A stretch of 64,000 nt of DNA from Telmatactis stephensoni. Its lineage: Eukaryota > Cnidaria > Anthozoa > Actiniaria > Isophelliidae. Under the pieces are notes generated by a model, which was not told where the DNA came from, ran no database searches, and worked only from the letters and a program-made list of their open reading frames with translations. Below, in pieces: positions 10,720 through 22,929 of this stretch; position 1 is the first letter of the stretch, and each line of letters starts with the position of its first letter. The DNA is taken from positions 868,001 to 932,000 of the forward strand of contig JALIZF010001858.1 of assembly GCA_029948255.1 (NCBI GenBank), in the 5' to 3' direction. The position numbers were made by a program, and so were the translations under genes.

Positions 10720-11920
10720 ATTACATTTTCCATTTAACCATACTTTAGCATCATTGACTGTCCATACAGGACCATTACTGACTAACGACATATCGCCTAG
10801 TTGGCTAGAATGCTCAGGGGCATCATAGATAGGGTATGTTGATTTTGCTGTGCTATTTCCTGTGTCAGTTCTTTGTTTACCATCAGCAATAGATCTTATG
10901 GACAACAATAGGCGATGTCTTGGAGGGGTTAACTTCACTTAGGTTTTTCAGTTGATCATACATTCCCTTGAAAGAGTTAGTAAGTGTACCATAGTCATCC
11001 TCACCTAAGTATGCACCAAATGTAATAACCATGCTATGCATATTTAGGGGTTCAACAACTTTGATTCTGCAAGTTGTTATACCGGTAGAAAATCTACTCC
11101 ACTTTAACCAGGGAGCAAGATCAGCGAATTGATATATGATCATTTTGCCTTTTGGAAAATCAATCATATCTTTCAAGCCAGGTCTTGAAAGGCGAAATTC
11201 AAGATATTTCTTTGCATTGACTGAGGCAACAACAACACCAGAACTTGCCTCTCAAATTTAAGACCAACTTCGTGACTTAACTGTTGCTTTTTCTGGTTGA
11301 GAGAATTTACAGCGCGGTCTTTTGGGGGGAAGATATTTATGCCAAGTACGTTGCTTAGTTGTTTGCCCCATGTGTTCCTTAAAATATGTTGGGCATCCCT
11401 TTGGCTAATGCCTAGGGACCCAACAATGCCAGATGATATTTCTAAAAAAGTATCCTCATGCTGCTCATATACCTTCTTCATTAGTATGTCTTTAAATAAG
11501 TGCTGCTTATTGTTGCCATTTAAAATCCAATCACATACAAGTGACTTATTATTATCAAGTACATAAATTTGCGTTGTTCACTGTTATTGATAATAAAGTT
11601 AACTAGTTCTGGATATTTTTTCAGCTAAAACATCTCTCGTCGCTAAGAATGAACTTGCAATACTGCATCTAGCAGTAATCCCCGTAGAACTTTTTGCATG
11701 CAACAAAAACTCCCATGGTTCAACCTCTTGGCTTAGACGTGGTAAACAAAATTGTTTAAGTTCTTCAAGTGTCAGTTTATCAATGAAAGCTTTTGCCCTA
11801 GAATGCCTTATGCATGGTGCAACTTTTTCATTGAAACACCTTGAAATTACTTCATCTGCAGTTTCACTAGGTCTACCTTGCGGTCTTGGTGTAAAATTAT
11901 CTGGTGTGTGCGATGTATGA
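10720..11920 (-). pseudogene. Decayed gene of unrecognised family
   Basis: A series of minus-strand open segments appears to be one protein broken by frameshifts near 11620, 11190 and 10925. In order they contain GRPSETADEVISRCFNEK, then LSQEVEPWEFLLHAK. Next come YEQHEDTFLEI and GLKDMIDFPKGKMIIYQF. Last are NMHSMVITFGAYLGEDDYG and TYPIYDAPEHSSQLGDMS. The composition and periodic conservation look like real coding sequence. It ends where the gypsy RT begins. I do not recognise a named domain; similar text may be a multicopy invertebrate family. No function is inferred. Confidence 0.45.
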
Positions 11921-11924
11921 TCAC

Positions 11925-13085
11925 GATAATGACAAAGTAGGCTATTATTGGTTACAGGTAGATAGTCTCATCCATCGTTTTTTTTCACATTTTTTTACAA
12001 CTGGGCTGCAAACTTATAAAATGTTACAATATCACGACAGCAGAGTGGAGGCGAGCGCGCAATTTAGACCAAAAATTCCCGCCAAAACATGTGGGGATCT
12101 GTATACCACTAACACTTAATACAGAACAAAAAAACAACACAATATCAAATCATAATAGGTTTATTATAATGAATATCAAGTATGTATATACGAACACGTT
12201 AATCTTTGATCACATTTGGGGAACAGTATCATATTTGCTATCACTTTTGTAATAAAAACATTAGAAGAGTCGGCAGTTTGTTGACATGACGAATCACAAA
12301 AAATGGATAAACACATGTAAAATCAGCTTTCTTTTTTTCTATTAATAATGACTTGAAATTTGCAGATAAGACAACTACACATGCAATATTTTGCACTAAC
12401 TTGTAAGAGAATAGCTGTTCAAATCTGACTCAAAACAAAATGGCGGCTCTCAATGGGGCAGAAAGCTTGGCGCATGGTCATGTTAGGGATTGATTCTTTT
12501 TCAAGTCAGGAAATCATGCATTGCACGCTTTCCGAGATCACCTGGTAGAGTTTCCTTATTTTCAGTTGAATTACATAATATTTCTTTGCTTTGCTTGTTA
12601 GAATGTACGTTTACATTCTTTTGACAAATATCAAGAGACTTTGGTAATGTTAAATGTGATATTAAATTGAGATGCATTGTGAACAATTGCATGCAAAGTA
12701 TTTAAATTCCAATAATTGCAAGGTGAAATGATGAAGTAACATATAGCATAAAGGCATGTTGCAAAAGAACTTTTTACACCAGGCTTTTGTAATTCTGATA
12801 TATCTTATATATGAGATTTTTGATGATTGGCTATAGGTATATTAGCTTTAGCAATCTTGATGCCTTTTAATTCATATCTTGCTGATAGCCCATATAAACT
12901 CTGAAAATATTGCACTATATGCTCTATAGATAAACATGTATTATTTAATAATTTGCGTGCTCTGATTGGCTGAAAACCCATGTTTGATGAGAGTATATCA
13001 AACACGCTCACATCAATTTGTTTTTTCGCTGCTTTTTCCTATTTTCGTCTATTTGCATGTTAGTTATTTTATAAAAGAAATAAAA
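11925..13085. other. Non-coding spacer
   Basis: AT-rich, with a GC-richer patch at 12040-12110. A minus-strand open frame at 12805-13011 lies next to the hairpin at 13.1 kb and has no exon signals. Confidence 0.45.
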
Positions 13086-13244
13086 AACGGTTTCCCGTGT
13101 CCAATAGCCTGATAAAGACACTTGTGATGTTGGGGGAACACTCGAAAGCTGTGAAAGCACTCGCCTACAGCTTCCACTACGCTCTCTCGTGTTCTCCCAA
13201 CATCACGCGTGCTTTGATCAGGCTATCAAACACAGGAAACCGTT
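13086..13244. repeat. Fold-back repeat (about 155 bp)
   Basis: acggtttcccgtgtc...tagcctgat at the left pairs with atcaggctatcaaacacaggaaaccg at the right. The inner arms (gatgttggg, gaacac, and cctacagcttcc) also pair. The right edge abuts the insertion at 13250. Confidence 0.8.
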
Positions 13245-13249
13245 TTTGT

Positions 13250-14294
13250 GGCTACTGCCTCGAACAGGCGGAGCCACTTTGTCATCGAATTGTAAGTCAG
13301 TCGGCAAGTAACACCACAGGAAGCCAAAAAGTCAAAACTTCGGAAATCATCGTCAGCATTCGTTCGTCCGTCACGAAGAACACAGGAAGCCCAATAATGT
13401 AACTCTGGTTCCATGTGCCAAACGCCAGAAATACAGTGCTTGATGACAAATTATGCTAGGCTGTTGTACTCGTTCATCAGCTCTGAAGATGTTGATTGAA
13501 TAATTAATAGCTAAGAAAGGCAAGTTATTTTCTGCATATTGTGCTCAACTCTTGTCTGCAAAAGCTGTCTTACGACTTTTTGTTTAGTGACATTTTTTCG
13601 TGATGCCATGCACTTGTGTAATTCACGTCGAACAATTTGTCCATTTTACTTATGAGATTTGTCGCCCACTCTCTGTGTAATTCGCTTCTAAGCTTAACTA
13701 GCTTTATAGGCAAGCTTTTTAGATTAAATTTAGAAATTAGTAATCAGTACCAGTAGTAGACAAGCGATCGCCAAAAATGGCCATCATCAGTGAACTAAAA
13801 AGCATTTTGTCCATTGCAGTTTACTAACGCATTTGTTTATAATGATATTTTCTTGTTCTCGGTTACCTCTCAAAATTGTTTTCATCGATACCAGAAATAG
13901 TAATCTTCACTGTGACCGACGACATTAACAATGAGAATATTTAATTTGACCTTTGATTTGTTTATCAGTGTCACGTAACTGCAAATATATCCTTGTGCCT
14001 CAAGTCAATAAAGTATCTTAGCATTAAGTATATCAAACAGTATCTCCTTTAAAAACAGAAAAAAAAACCCAAAATAATCCACTTAAGTATGGACTTATAT
14101 GACTTATGGACTGATGTATCGGTACACTGAACACGTCCCTCCCAGGTTCATGTCACACAACTGAGCTAAGTAGATTCATTTCTCGAAACAGAATAAAGCA
14201 AGACACTGTCCTATAAAAATCATTTTCAATTCCAGCATGCATCTGAACTTTCTCTTCTTTAAAGGCAGTAGACACATGCGGATAATATCCGCCT
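13250..14294. mobile_element. Relative of the 9.2-kb insertion (shared ends, different interior)
   Basis: The left end reads GTGGCTACTGCCTCG followed by an AGGCGGAGCCAC fold-back, then tgtcatcg, gtaagtc and aacaccacaggaagcc, all in the same order as the element at 9183. The right end has gtagacacatgcg and cgcctattttt as in that element. The interior is unrelated. Flanks are GTTTTTGT and ATTTTTTA, so a target duplication is no longer exact. Confidence 0.65.
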
Positions 14295-14302
14295 ATTTTT
14301 TA

Positions 14303-15600
14303 TTCCTTGAATAATACACAGGTCCCTTGTGGATGACTGTTATCATAAATATCTCTAGCATGTCAAATATTAAGTATGAAGTACTATATTAAGTATGTAG
14401 ACTCCATTAAGTGGACCAACTTGTTTCGATATCGCTAACAATTTATTTCAATGCTAGTAGTCGACACACTTTACAATGCTCGTATCTCGGTTAACTTACA
14501 CAGTTGTCTTCGATTCAAATATTCTTTATGAACTCTTAAACGATTCCACTAACCAAGGCGATTCATAGTGCAGATCATAGCAATTCGCTGGAGGGAAATA
14601 ATATGCCTTAGAATAGGAAATTCTTACAAAATTTGAACAAATGATACTTACAAAGATTTTGTGGCTGATCACGGCAGAGTCTCAACTATGAATAATTAAC
14701 TATGGATTACACAGGGACCCCAATAAGTATCAACACACTACGATATTTTAAACTGTCTTGTTCAGGATAATAAATAATAGCAACTCCAACTGCACCAACA
14801 ATTAAATAAATGAGTAATATTGTTGTGATATTAAGGACTCAAAAGCTCTTTGCAAAACCCAGACAGTATTCATATCCGTCAATACTAGCATCACCATGTA
14901 CGTTACCAGTGTAGCTTGTAGTCTAGTTGGTAATTTTTCTCTTGTATGGTAAGCATTGTAAGCAATCCGTGCTAGTTGTGACAAGCTAGTGTAGAGTTAA
15001 TTCCCAATGTGCATTATTTCTTTTAGATCATTCACAGTGTTTATTTCCTTTTATTCTGTGATACATTAAAGCACAGAGACTCAATGCAACACATTGCTGT
15101 CCAGCATTTTCCCCAAATACCATGATACCATTTCCTTGACTGTATGGAGCTTAAATTGTTTTACTAGAGTCAACACATTATGATACACCAGGACTAAGGT
15201 TTTTCTCCATATCATTACACGGCTAGTACTTCATACAATTGCCTTTATGACTTACACTCTTGTACTCATTGTGTAAGAAATTATTACATGAAAACAAGTT
15301 CAACCACCTGACATTCCTTGTGATTTTTATAAAATACATTTTTTTTAGCATATGGTTTTCTTCTCATATCATGCTCAAACAAGATATATGTTCTTTGTAT
15401 ACTTTTATTCTTGCCTTTTTTTTCGTTTTCTTCCACCTGAAATAACAAGATGGACTTTGGAAGATTTTGGCATATTTTTAACTAAACGAGACCATACATA
15501 TTTCTGTAGATTCCTGTTTTTCCGAGAAAGACAATGTAACTTGTTGATTGGTATTCTGCTAGGCTCGCAATCGCGCTTGTTACCAAGACATTGACACAAC
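14303..15600. other. Non-coding spacer
   Basis: AT-rich. Several short open frames (for example 14802-14984 minus and 15260-15594 plus) have neither splice context nor recognisable motifs. Confidence 0.45.
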
Positions 15601-15617
15601 ATTAGTACACTGATAAT

Positions 15618-16155
15618 TCAAATGCTTAGCATAGTGTGATCTACATTTTTGTACTTTAATTGACACAACATAAAACAAAATAGTAGTTTTTCGAGTATAT
15701 CACAGTCATAAAGACTATTTGATAAGTTGTTAACAATGTACACTACTGAGAACAAAGCTATACTCAAAATCAGTTGCAACGATACTGTAAACACCATAAA
15801 AACTTTGCCAAGTGATTCTCTATAAGTTAAAATAAATAAATGGATCCAAATATTGGCTAGAACAAATGATTTCAAATATTGATTTACCAAATTGACCTGT
15901 AGTTCAGTCCTTTGAGTGTGTTTAAAATCCAATAATCCAATCTTGTTTGTTTCATGTTCCTTGTAATTCCTTTGCTTGTAAGAAATTCTTAACTTCCTGT
16001 GCATCTGATTTCTTCATCTCAGCATTTGTAAAGTCAGTTTTTGTGTCAGTTTTTATAGTTTTGTCAGTACTATTGAAGTTTAGAGACATATTTGGCTCAT
16101 GTGAATTGCTTTGATTTTTTAATCTCGTAAGAAGTTGTAAGAAGTTTGCTATCAC
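15618..16155 (-). CDS. Possible small membrane protein (weak ninjurin-like resemblance)
   Basis: Two overlapping minus-strand frames may form one gene with a frame change near 15990. The upstream part is hydrophilic and Lys/Thr-rich (MSLNFNSTDKTIKTDTKTDF). The downstream part has YKQR, then GLLDF, and a later hydrophobic helix VFMVFTVSLQLILSIALFS. The order of a polar N terminus, a GLLDxxL-like amphipathic segment and hydrophobic helices loosely recalls ninjurins, but only one strong membrane segment is visible. It could equally be chance open frames in AT-rich DNA. Confidence 0.22.
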
Positions 16156-16159
16156 TGCT

Positions 16160-17330
16160 AAGAAATTCGAGGACCGGCCCCTTTTCGAAAATTACGCTGA
16201 ACAACTCCAGATTTTAGTGTGGGTCTACCACAAATGGCGTGTACATATTTGTATGTGATATCAGCGTATTAATACTCTGCATTATTGCAGTATTACAAAG
16301 TTAACGATTTCACACAGACTCAAATCTGCTTCTACGGCTGTCAGCTGTAAGCCTGTTGAATCGCTTGTGCATGATAACTAAGTTAAACGAGACGTACGTC
16401 ATCAAAGAGAAAGTGCTATGATTGGATATAGCCAATTTGATAATTTGATATTGACAACCGGAAGACAATTTGGTACTACGTCATCAACCTGGAAGGCAAA
16501 TTGACGACCAAGAACAATGAACTGTCTGCATTTTAAGACATTGAGTCAGCTTGATGTAAAAATTCAGAAACAGAGAAGGCACCAGGGGGAAAAAGTACTC
16601 TCCATTTACACCTTATACAGTATTCTGGGTTCTCACATAAGCTAGCAGCTGGCGAAAATTGCTGGTTATAACTTAGTTACCATTTATTTACCTATCCCTC
16701 TTTGCAAACAACCAAATGTCATATTGGTTTGCATATCCTGTATACATAGCCTGTAAAAAGATGGAAATGGACAGAATCAGAAGAGTTACTACACAGGTGG
16801 GAGTTGGGAGAAAAAGTATCTTACTACCAGTTCCTTATTGGTTACAGCCCACAATTTATTGGCAAACTGATTGTATAGTGGCATATATTATTTATTTAAT
16901 ATATTATAATTACACAGTGCAATGCAAGTGATCACGTATGATCATTTTTAAGTTTGAGATTTTATCTCATCTGGAATTAATTAAACATGAATATCAGGCA
17001 GAGTAAATACTATACCCATGCTCACAGGTTTCTAATCTAAAAAAATAAAAGCTCAACCCAAATTCTAAGAACACATTATTTTTGTATTTTGGGAAGAACA
17101 AAAGAAATGTTAAATCTACAATTGTATCTGCTATTTTGTAAGTTCAAATTCTAACTATATACTAAGTCTAAAGTTGTCATCAAGCGTATATCTGTACAAA
17201 TTTGCATATAAGCAGGTAGGTTAACATGTTAAATGTACTATAACAGCAACAAACATTTAACATATTTCCACAAGCTGTTTCCAAGATATGTTAATCATTC
17301 CAAATAGTCACCTTCCAGAGTATGCCAATA
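16160..17330. other. Non-coding spacer
   Basis: No supported gene. A plus-strand open frame at 16716-16931 lacks context. Confidence 0.45.
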
Positions 17331-17338
17331 TTGTTTAC

Positions 17339-17500
17339 CTTTCCCAGCTCTGTGTCATTTTGGACCATGGAGATGCTCTTCTTCTTTGTGAAGTCCATAA
17401 TATACACATCTTTGTCAGCAGGTAGACACTCATCTTCCCTGTTATTCACTGCATTCCGGCATGCCAGCTTCACATTTCCAATGGTTGAAATTGCATGAAC
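17339..17500 (-). CDS. Orphan exon of unknown gene
   Basis: A 162-bp exon bounded by a T-rich acceptor ending TTCAAG and a GAAAG|GTAAAC donor. It encodes VHAISTIGNVKLACRNAVNN and then YIMDFTKKKSISMVQ. The 54-codon phase-0 length and sensible composition support a real exon. I do not recognise the family. A second exon about 330 bp upstream on the same strand may belong with it. Confidence 0.5.
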
Positions 17501-17828
17501 CTTGAAAAAATAAATACATCATCAATTGAAAGCATTTTTACAAAATCGTTGTGTTGCATAGGCACTTTCAGAATCATAGGTATTTCTGGTAGTGGTATTT
17601 CTCCTTTCTCTTGAACTATGTTATTTTGCCTTGAGAACTGCATTTTTGTTACAACAAACTCCTTTAGAATTAAGAGAAGTATAAAGTTATTGAAGCAAAA
17701 TGGCTAATAATAATATTTCAGCAAGGTCATTTTATCTACTCTGTGTGACAAACATTGATAATTGTCTGCACCACATACCGGTTAAGTTTATAACTTGACG
17801 ACTATTAAAAAAAATAACAGTCACTTAC

Positions 17829-17893
17829 CTTGGTTCTGCTCCTAGGTTGTGCACTTTTTTTCTAAAGTTGCCCTCAATAGCATCCCACTCTTT
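17829..17893 (-). CDS. Orphan exon, related to the one at 22.5 kb
   Basis: Encodes WDAIEGNFRKKVHNLGAEP and ends at CCAAG|GTAAGT. A very similar exon at about 22492-22560 (DFIQGDIEGNFKEKK) ends at its own donor. The shared IEGNF-KK core shows two copies of one family. Phase does not fit a direct join to 17500. Confidence 0.45.
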
Positions 17894-18059
17894 CATATAA
17901 AAATTAATACACTTTAAATTAATATAGATAATTTTCATTTACATATAAAAAACAAAAACAATAATAAAGAATTAAATTAATGAAACACTTTGTTATCAGC
18001 GTGCTTTGAAGATTCAATTCAGATCATAGAAATCGTCCCTTTCATGCATATTTTAGGTA

Positions 18060-18185
18060 GTTTATTTACCCAAACAACAGTCTCTAAAAGGTACCAGCTA
18101 TGTCTCTGGTAGTCCACTTAAGTCTAAGACACCCTAAAAGGTACAACATTGCAGATTTTGACCCTTAAAAGGTACGCCGAGCAGC
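18060..18185. repeat. Short direct repeats around CTAAAAGGTAC
   Basis: The motif ctaaaaggtac or cttaaaaggtac occurs three times between 18085 and 18175 with spacers of about 40 bp. It may be a degenerate minisatellite. Confidence 0.5.
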
Positions 18186-18604
18186 CCCCTCCATTTAATT
18201 TACGATCGGAAAAGAAACACGAAAAATAAAAGGAAGGAATGTCATGTAAATGGCAGAACAGATTTCCAGTTCAGTCTCAATATTGCATAGCTAGAGAAAT
18301 TTAATTAACAATATTGGAAAATAACAGAAGTACCTCAAACTAAGGTTTAGCGAATAAGGGGATTCTATTAATTGATGAACGAATACTAACAAGAGAAAGA
18401 AGGTAGAAACAACCTACCATTTCTCTCCCTCCCCTGATCTAACAACTGCTTTTCCTACATCAATTTAAATTTCGGTTACATTAACTAAATATTAAAAACT
18501 ATCTGATTTAGAAATGAAAGCTCAAACATTTGAAATAATTCACTGTTTCTTAATTAACCTTGTAATAGTTTCGAGATCTTGTCTCACGTTTTTCTAATAT
18601 CTTC

Positions 18605-18985
18605 TCAATTATTGCATTGTCTGCGATGTCTGTTAGTCCTTGGGTCTTGGCTTTTGCCCTTGTGAAAGGGCCAGTAAATTGTATCTTTCATGTCATCACT
18701 CGTAGTTGTTTTGAGTTCACAAGTGAAGTCTTTGTGATGCGAGCAATATCTTGACTCAAATGCTGGAGTATTTGTACACCCCGTTCGTATTGCTCCGGGG
18801 AGACCTTCGTAATGAATATATCCAACATCTTTCGCCTTACACACATCTCGGTGGATTTTTATATTTCCATCTATGACTAGACATTGTGGACAACCCAGAT
18901 AGCTGCATGAGTGTTCTAAGTTTCTTCGATGACTACGTCTCATCAGTGATGTTTTACTGTACTCGAATCCACCTCGAGTCGATCC
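18605..18985 (-). CDS. Cysteine-rich exon, CPxCLVxDGN...CxNTPxxxSRYCxxH module
   Basis: The minus-strand exon encodes LGCPQCLVIDGNIKIHRDVC, then GLPGAIRTGCTNTP and SRYCSHH. The spaced Cys/His pattern (CPxC, HRDVC, GC, YCxxH) looks like a zinc-binding module of unknown function that I recall from multicopy invertebrate genes, where a chromodomain-like tail may follow. Here the frame ends soon after at QCNN, and no such tail is seen. The start is not defined. It is probably one exon of a larger or decayed gene. Confidence 0.55.
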   Translation of the reverse strand, partial: GSTRGGFEYSKTSLMRRSHRRNLEHSCSYLGCPQCLVIDGNIKIHRDVCKAKDVGYIHYEGLPGAIRTGCTNTPAFESRYCSHHKDFTCELKTTTSDDMKDTIYWPFHKGKSQDPRTNRHRRQCNN

Positions 18986-18989
18986 AAAA

Positions 18990-19830
18990 CGTGGCGGGCG
19001 ATTTCAACTTAAGACCAACTAAACTAGTGGAACAGCAGCAGCAATTTTTTTGCAAATTCCTTCAACAAATACTCTTTTAATAATGGTTTCAGTTGGAGAT
19101 ACAGAAGACGTTGAATGTGTGTTTGACCGTCGCTTGAACAGATTAAAGAAAAAACATCCTTCCATTGAATTAAGTTATGAGTGTGGGCTAAAATACTAGT
19201 AAGTGAACTCAAATTCCCCTTAAAAAATTAATTTTATACGTAATGACAACTTGAGAAAGAATTGTCTTTTAAATTTTTACTCTATAGTTCTTTTGAATTT
19301 TTTTGAAAATCATAATTGCTCGACCACACGTGCAAGCATTTAACCATGCAATGGTGCTGTAATCTCATTATCAATCACGTTAACCGAGTTATAACCATTG
19401 ATAGGTACACACACACACAGCCAATCTCATTGAAGTTATCAAGACAAAAGACATTTAGGCATGTCTAATTGAATGTTAATATCACGCGTGAACTATGGTT
19501 TCTACACATGGAATTCACAGCTTCATAACCAATTTAAGTGGTATATCAAATCAATTTCATTCTAAATGCGCTAGAATGATGAATATTTTATGAATGACGT
19601 GAAATATGTAATAGTCTAAATGTCTTTAGACATTGCTTTGGCAGAATAGTCCAGGAAATCACATGCTGTGACAGCACCAGCTTGACCTCACCAACAGCAA
19701 CCTTTTAACATGCCAAGAAAAGGGTATTTAGCATTTGAACTAATTCGGTGACAAAAAATTAGCATAAAAACAAAACAATGCATCACTGTTAACCACTGTT
19801 AACTGGTTTACGTGTAACCTCTGTCACATT
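18990..19830. other. Non-coding spacer
   Basis: Contains a short (CA)n run near 19408 and otherwise AT-rich unique sequence. Confidence 0.5.
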
Positions 19831-19834
19831 GATA

Positions 19835-21052
19835 AATAAATACCAAATGATTCCAAGGTAAAATTTACCATTGGAAATCAAATTCAAAGACCAAGTGTAA
19901 CAACTTATAATTAGTGATACACAAACATATTGCTGTTGGACTTATAAATTATTATGGCAATATTGGCTGTTGCATCATTGTCATCATAATCATCCTCATC
20001 ATGGTAGACAAGCCTATTTGATCATTTCTAGAGTTTTAGAGTTAAACCCACTTGTTCTTTGTATTCCCCATCTAGTAAGCTTTTCAGCGTCTTCATTGTC
20101 GAAAGATACAACACTATTTGGAGTGTATGTACAGTTGTACTTGCAACTTGCAAAGTAGTTACACACAACCAGTGCACGTACCTCTCGATCTTGATGTTTT
20201 TTAATCTCCGTTGTGAGGTACTTAAAGTTTCTATTTTCTTGAAAATGTGGTGGAGATGTTATTGTTGGTCGTGTGGAGGTGACTTGATAGAAATTAAATT
20301 ATTAGAAACAACTAATGAAAATAATTAGATATGACATACTCTGAGCAGAAAGGGACAATATCCTTGTGCATTCTCTTTAATAAGCAAAACCTGCAGCTTC
20401 TTTGGCACCTCCAACAACACAGATACATTCTTGTGAGTACCCTGTCTCTTGCTTCATCAAATCTTTGTACTTTCTCTATCATAGTAGAGGGAACATCAGT
20501 GTCCTTCTGTGGCCAGAGTTTTGCTCTTTGCTTTCTTTAACCTTGAGCAGATGAGATTCTCTGCTTTCCCCGGGTTTTCCATACAGCTCCCTTAAAATGT
20601 GTCAATGAAGTTCTTCCTTGTGGAAGCCTTGGCAATTTAAAGCATTTTAAAGAACTTGGCACAGACTGCTTCAACAACAGGATTTCCTCATGCTTTATCG
20701 TTGGATGTCAACCCAGAACACTTGAAAAATAAGTTGGAAGTTTCCTAAGAATTCTTAGGAATTTCTTAAGAATTCCTAAGAATCTATTCTTAAGAATTCC
20801 AATTCACTGTATTTTGGGACTGTATTCCTAGGAATTCTTAGGTACCCTCTTTGGCATATTTATTTGCAGTTTCCATAATACCATCTGAAAAATTACTTAA
20901 CTTAAGTGGCTGTCCAATTAATTCACCATCTCTTCTGACCCTATCGATCTAGAAAGAGGTGTACACTACAATCTGCTTAATTGAGGGAGTGATGCTGCTT
21001 GTACCCAAAATAAGGATGAATTGAAAACCAAGAAGAAGACAGGCTAGACATT
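19835..21052. repeat. Dispersed repeat R, interrupted copy
   Basis: The left half (19835-19892) ends ...gaccaagtg and the right half (20905-21052) begins aagtggctgtcc. In the copy at 3389-3600 these are continuous, so about 1 kb (19893-20906) is extra here. AAGTG at both edges could be a 5-bp target duplication. The insert shows no clear TIRs or coding sequence. Confidence 0.65.
20744..20848. repeat. Cluster of CCTAAGAATTCTTAGG-type palindromes
   Basis: At least four overlapping palindromes around AAGAATTCTTAGG within about 105 bp, able to form alternative hairpins. Confidence 0.8.
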
Positions 21053-21371
21053 CAAACTGACAACCAGTGAGTGAAGAAAGGTTATCAAGGAGAGCATTAA
21101 AAAAGTAACTCAAACCAGCAGTAAACAGATTAAGACATCAAACTGAATTCCAGAAAAGCATACTTGTTTAAGAATGAGAGGCATTTTTCTCTCCAAATGC
21201 AGAACACTGATTTCGTCAAACTTGACAGCGTTGTCTTCTTTCTCTACATGGCTAATTTAAACAGTCCTTGATAGTATTGCTTGTAATATCCAAGAAGTCC
21301 TTATTAATTAAACAGTTTTCTTTTTTGATTTTTGTGATTTTTGTATAATTTACAAAAAAAATGTGAGAAAA

Positions 21372-21659
21372 AAATGCATTTTGAATTAAAAGCATGATAT
21401 ATAGGGGCAGTAAAATATAGCTAACTAATTTCAATGTCGTATGGACAATAATAAAAGTTGGAAATTGATGGACTTGAAATTCCTACCTCAATTTCATTGT
21501 TAACCAACAGTTCGTTAAATCATAGTTTCACAAATGCATTTTGAATTAAAAGCATGATATATAGGGGCAGTAAAATATAGCTAACTAATTTCAATGTTGT
21601 ATGGACAGTAATAAAAGTTGGAAATTGATGGACTTGAAATTCCTACCTCAATTTCATTT
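21372..21659. repeat. Direct duplication, period 160 bp
   Basis: About 128 bp (tgcattttgaattaaaagca ... tacctcaatttcatt) occurs at 21372-21499 and 21532-21659 with very few differences. A 32-bp spacer separates the copies. Confidence 0.92.
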
Positions 21660-22260
21660 CGAGACCTTTAGAAGTTCTGTTTGACCTGAGCGTTTGGTCA
21701 CGTAATGATAAAACATCTGAAACATGAATGAAAGAAAACCTTGGCATTGTTATTGTGTCCAAAACGCTGTTGTAGAAGTCTTAACATCAAACAATTTAGA
21801 TATATAGTGAAATAAAAAGTTCAATAAATTGGTAGGTAATAGTTTTGCATGTGAGATATATAATACCTTTTGATAATAGAAGGTCAAAGGCCATACTTGT
21901 AGCTGCTGACAGACAAACTGAGAGTGACCAGATAGGGACGGACCATTTGATCTGGCATCAGCCAGTGATCGAAAACAACAAACTCCTATTTCTCTAGTTG
22001 TTGGGCTTACAAAAGTTTTATTTCTTTATTTTTAGTTAGCCGATTTAATAAGGGTCTTTACTACTGCACTGGTTGCACTACAGTCAACCAGTGTACGCTT
22101 CGAGGAGTGTCTTGTTTACTCTTTGTCCCAAATATGATAAGATAAAATAAGTCCTTATAATTAACCATGAAAGGATCTTATCAAAGCAATAAGTATACAT
22201 TACTCCATCTTTATAGCGCCCTTCGATGACTATTTAATGCTCGATGCTTAAACCAGTTAA
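21660..22260. other. Non-coding spacer
   Basis: No exon or repeat recognised. Confidence 0.45.
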
Positions 22261-22327
22261 CATCATCCTTCCCAACCATTAGTTTTAGTTGCTTGGTTGC
22301 CCAGGGAGAGAAAGGGCAAATTGTACT

Positions 22328-22560
22328 CAACCAACCTTTTAGGGTCCAGAGAACAAAGGTAAGTTTCGTAGTGCTCGCCAGACTGAAAAGGCCAACATGT
22401 CTTGCTTTCGGAGGAAGCTACGATTTTGTAATTTTGGAAGAAAATACATGAATACAAAAACATTTATGTACATTTAAGTACATTACCTTCTTTTCTTTAA
22501 AATTGCCCTCAATATCTCCTTGAATGAAATCCAAATCTCTCCAAATAGAATCTGTATTTA
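22328..22560 (-). CDS. Two orphan exons of unknown family
   Basis: The upstream exon (about 22560-22492) encodes DFIQGDIEGNFKEKK and ends at a GT donor. It is similar to the exon at 17829-17893. The next segment (about 22414-22328) follows a TCGTAG acceptor, encodes SSESKTCWPFQSGEHYETYL, and ends near a possible donor after DPKR. No domain is recognised. Confidence 0.35.
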
Positions 22561-22675
22561 TTGAATTAGAAAAGCACGTGCTCTTGGTAATTTGAGACTC
22601 ATAAAAATAGGGTTTCCTGTGATGAAACTAGGAACACCTGGTAGTAAAAATTATATTGTCCGTGCTCGGCTGATT

Positions 22676-22890
22676 GTTACTGAAAGTCAAAGTGAGCAAA
22701 TTCAAAATGACTGAGGCAAAATTGAATGAGTCCTCCACATTGAGTGAGGTCAAAGTAGCCAAAGCGAAAGTGAACGAATCCAAAATGAAATGGAGTGAAG
22801 TCAAAGTGGCTTAATTGAGCGAAGGCAAAGTGACCAAATTTGAATAGGCAAATCCAAAGGACAGAAGATCAAAATGGTCGAAGCGAAAAT
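22676..22890. repeat. Degenerate short-unit repeat
   Basis: Variants of aaagtgacnaantccaaaatg recur about every 25-35 bp across this stretch. It is strongly purine-rich on the plus strand. Confidence 0.55.
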
Positions 22891-22929
22891 GTGCATTTGT
22901 AAAAGAGTGACTGGAGAAATTGTCTTTAA

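Noticed and set aside
15618..16155. Confident ninjurin assignment
   Set aside because: Only a loose resemblance and one clear membrane helix, plus a required frame change. Kept as a low-confidence feature only.
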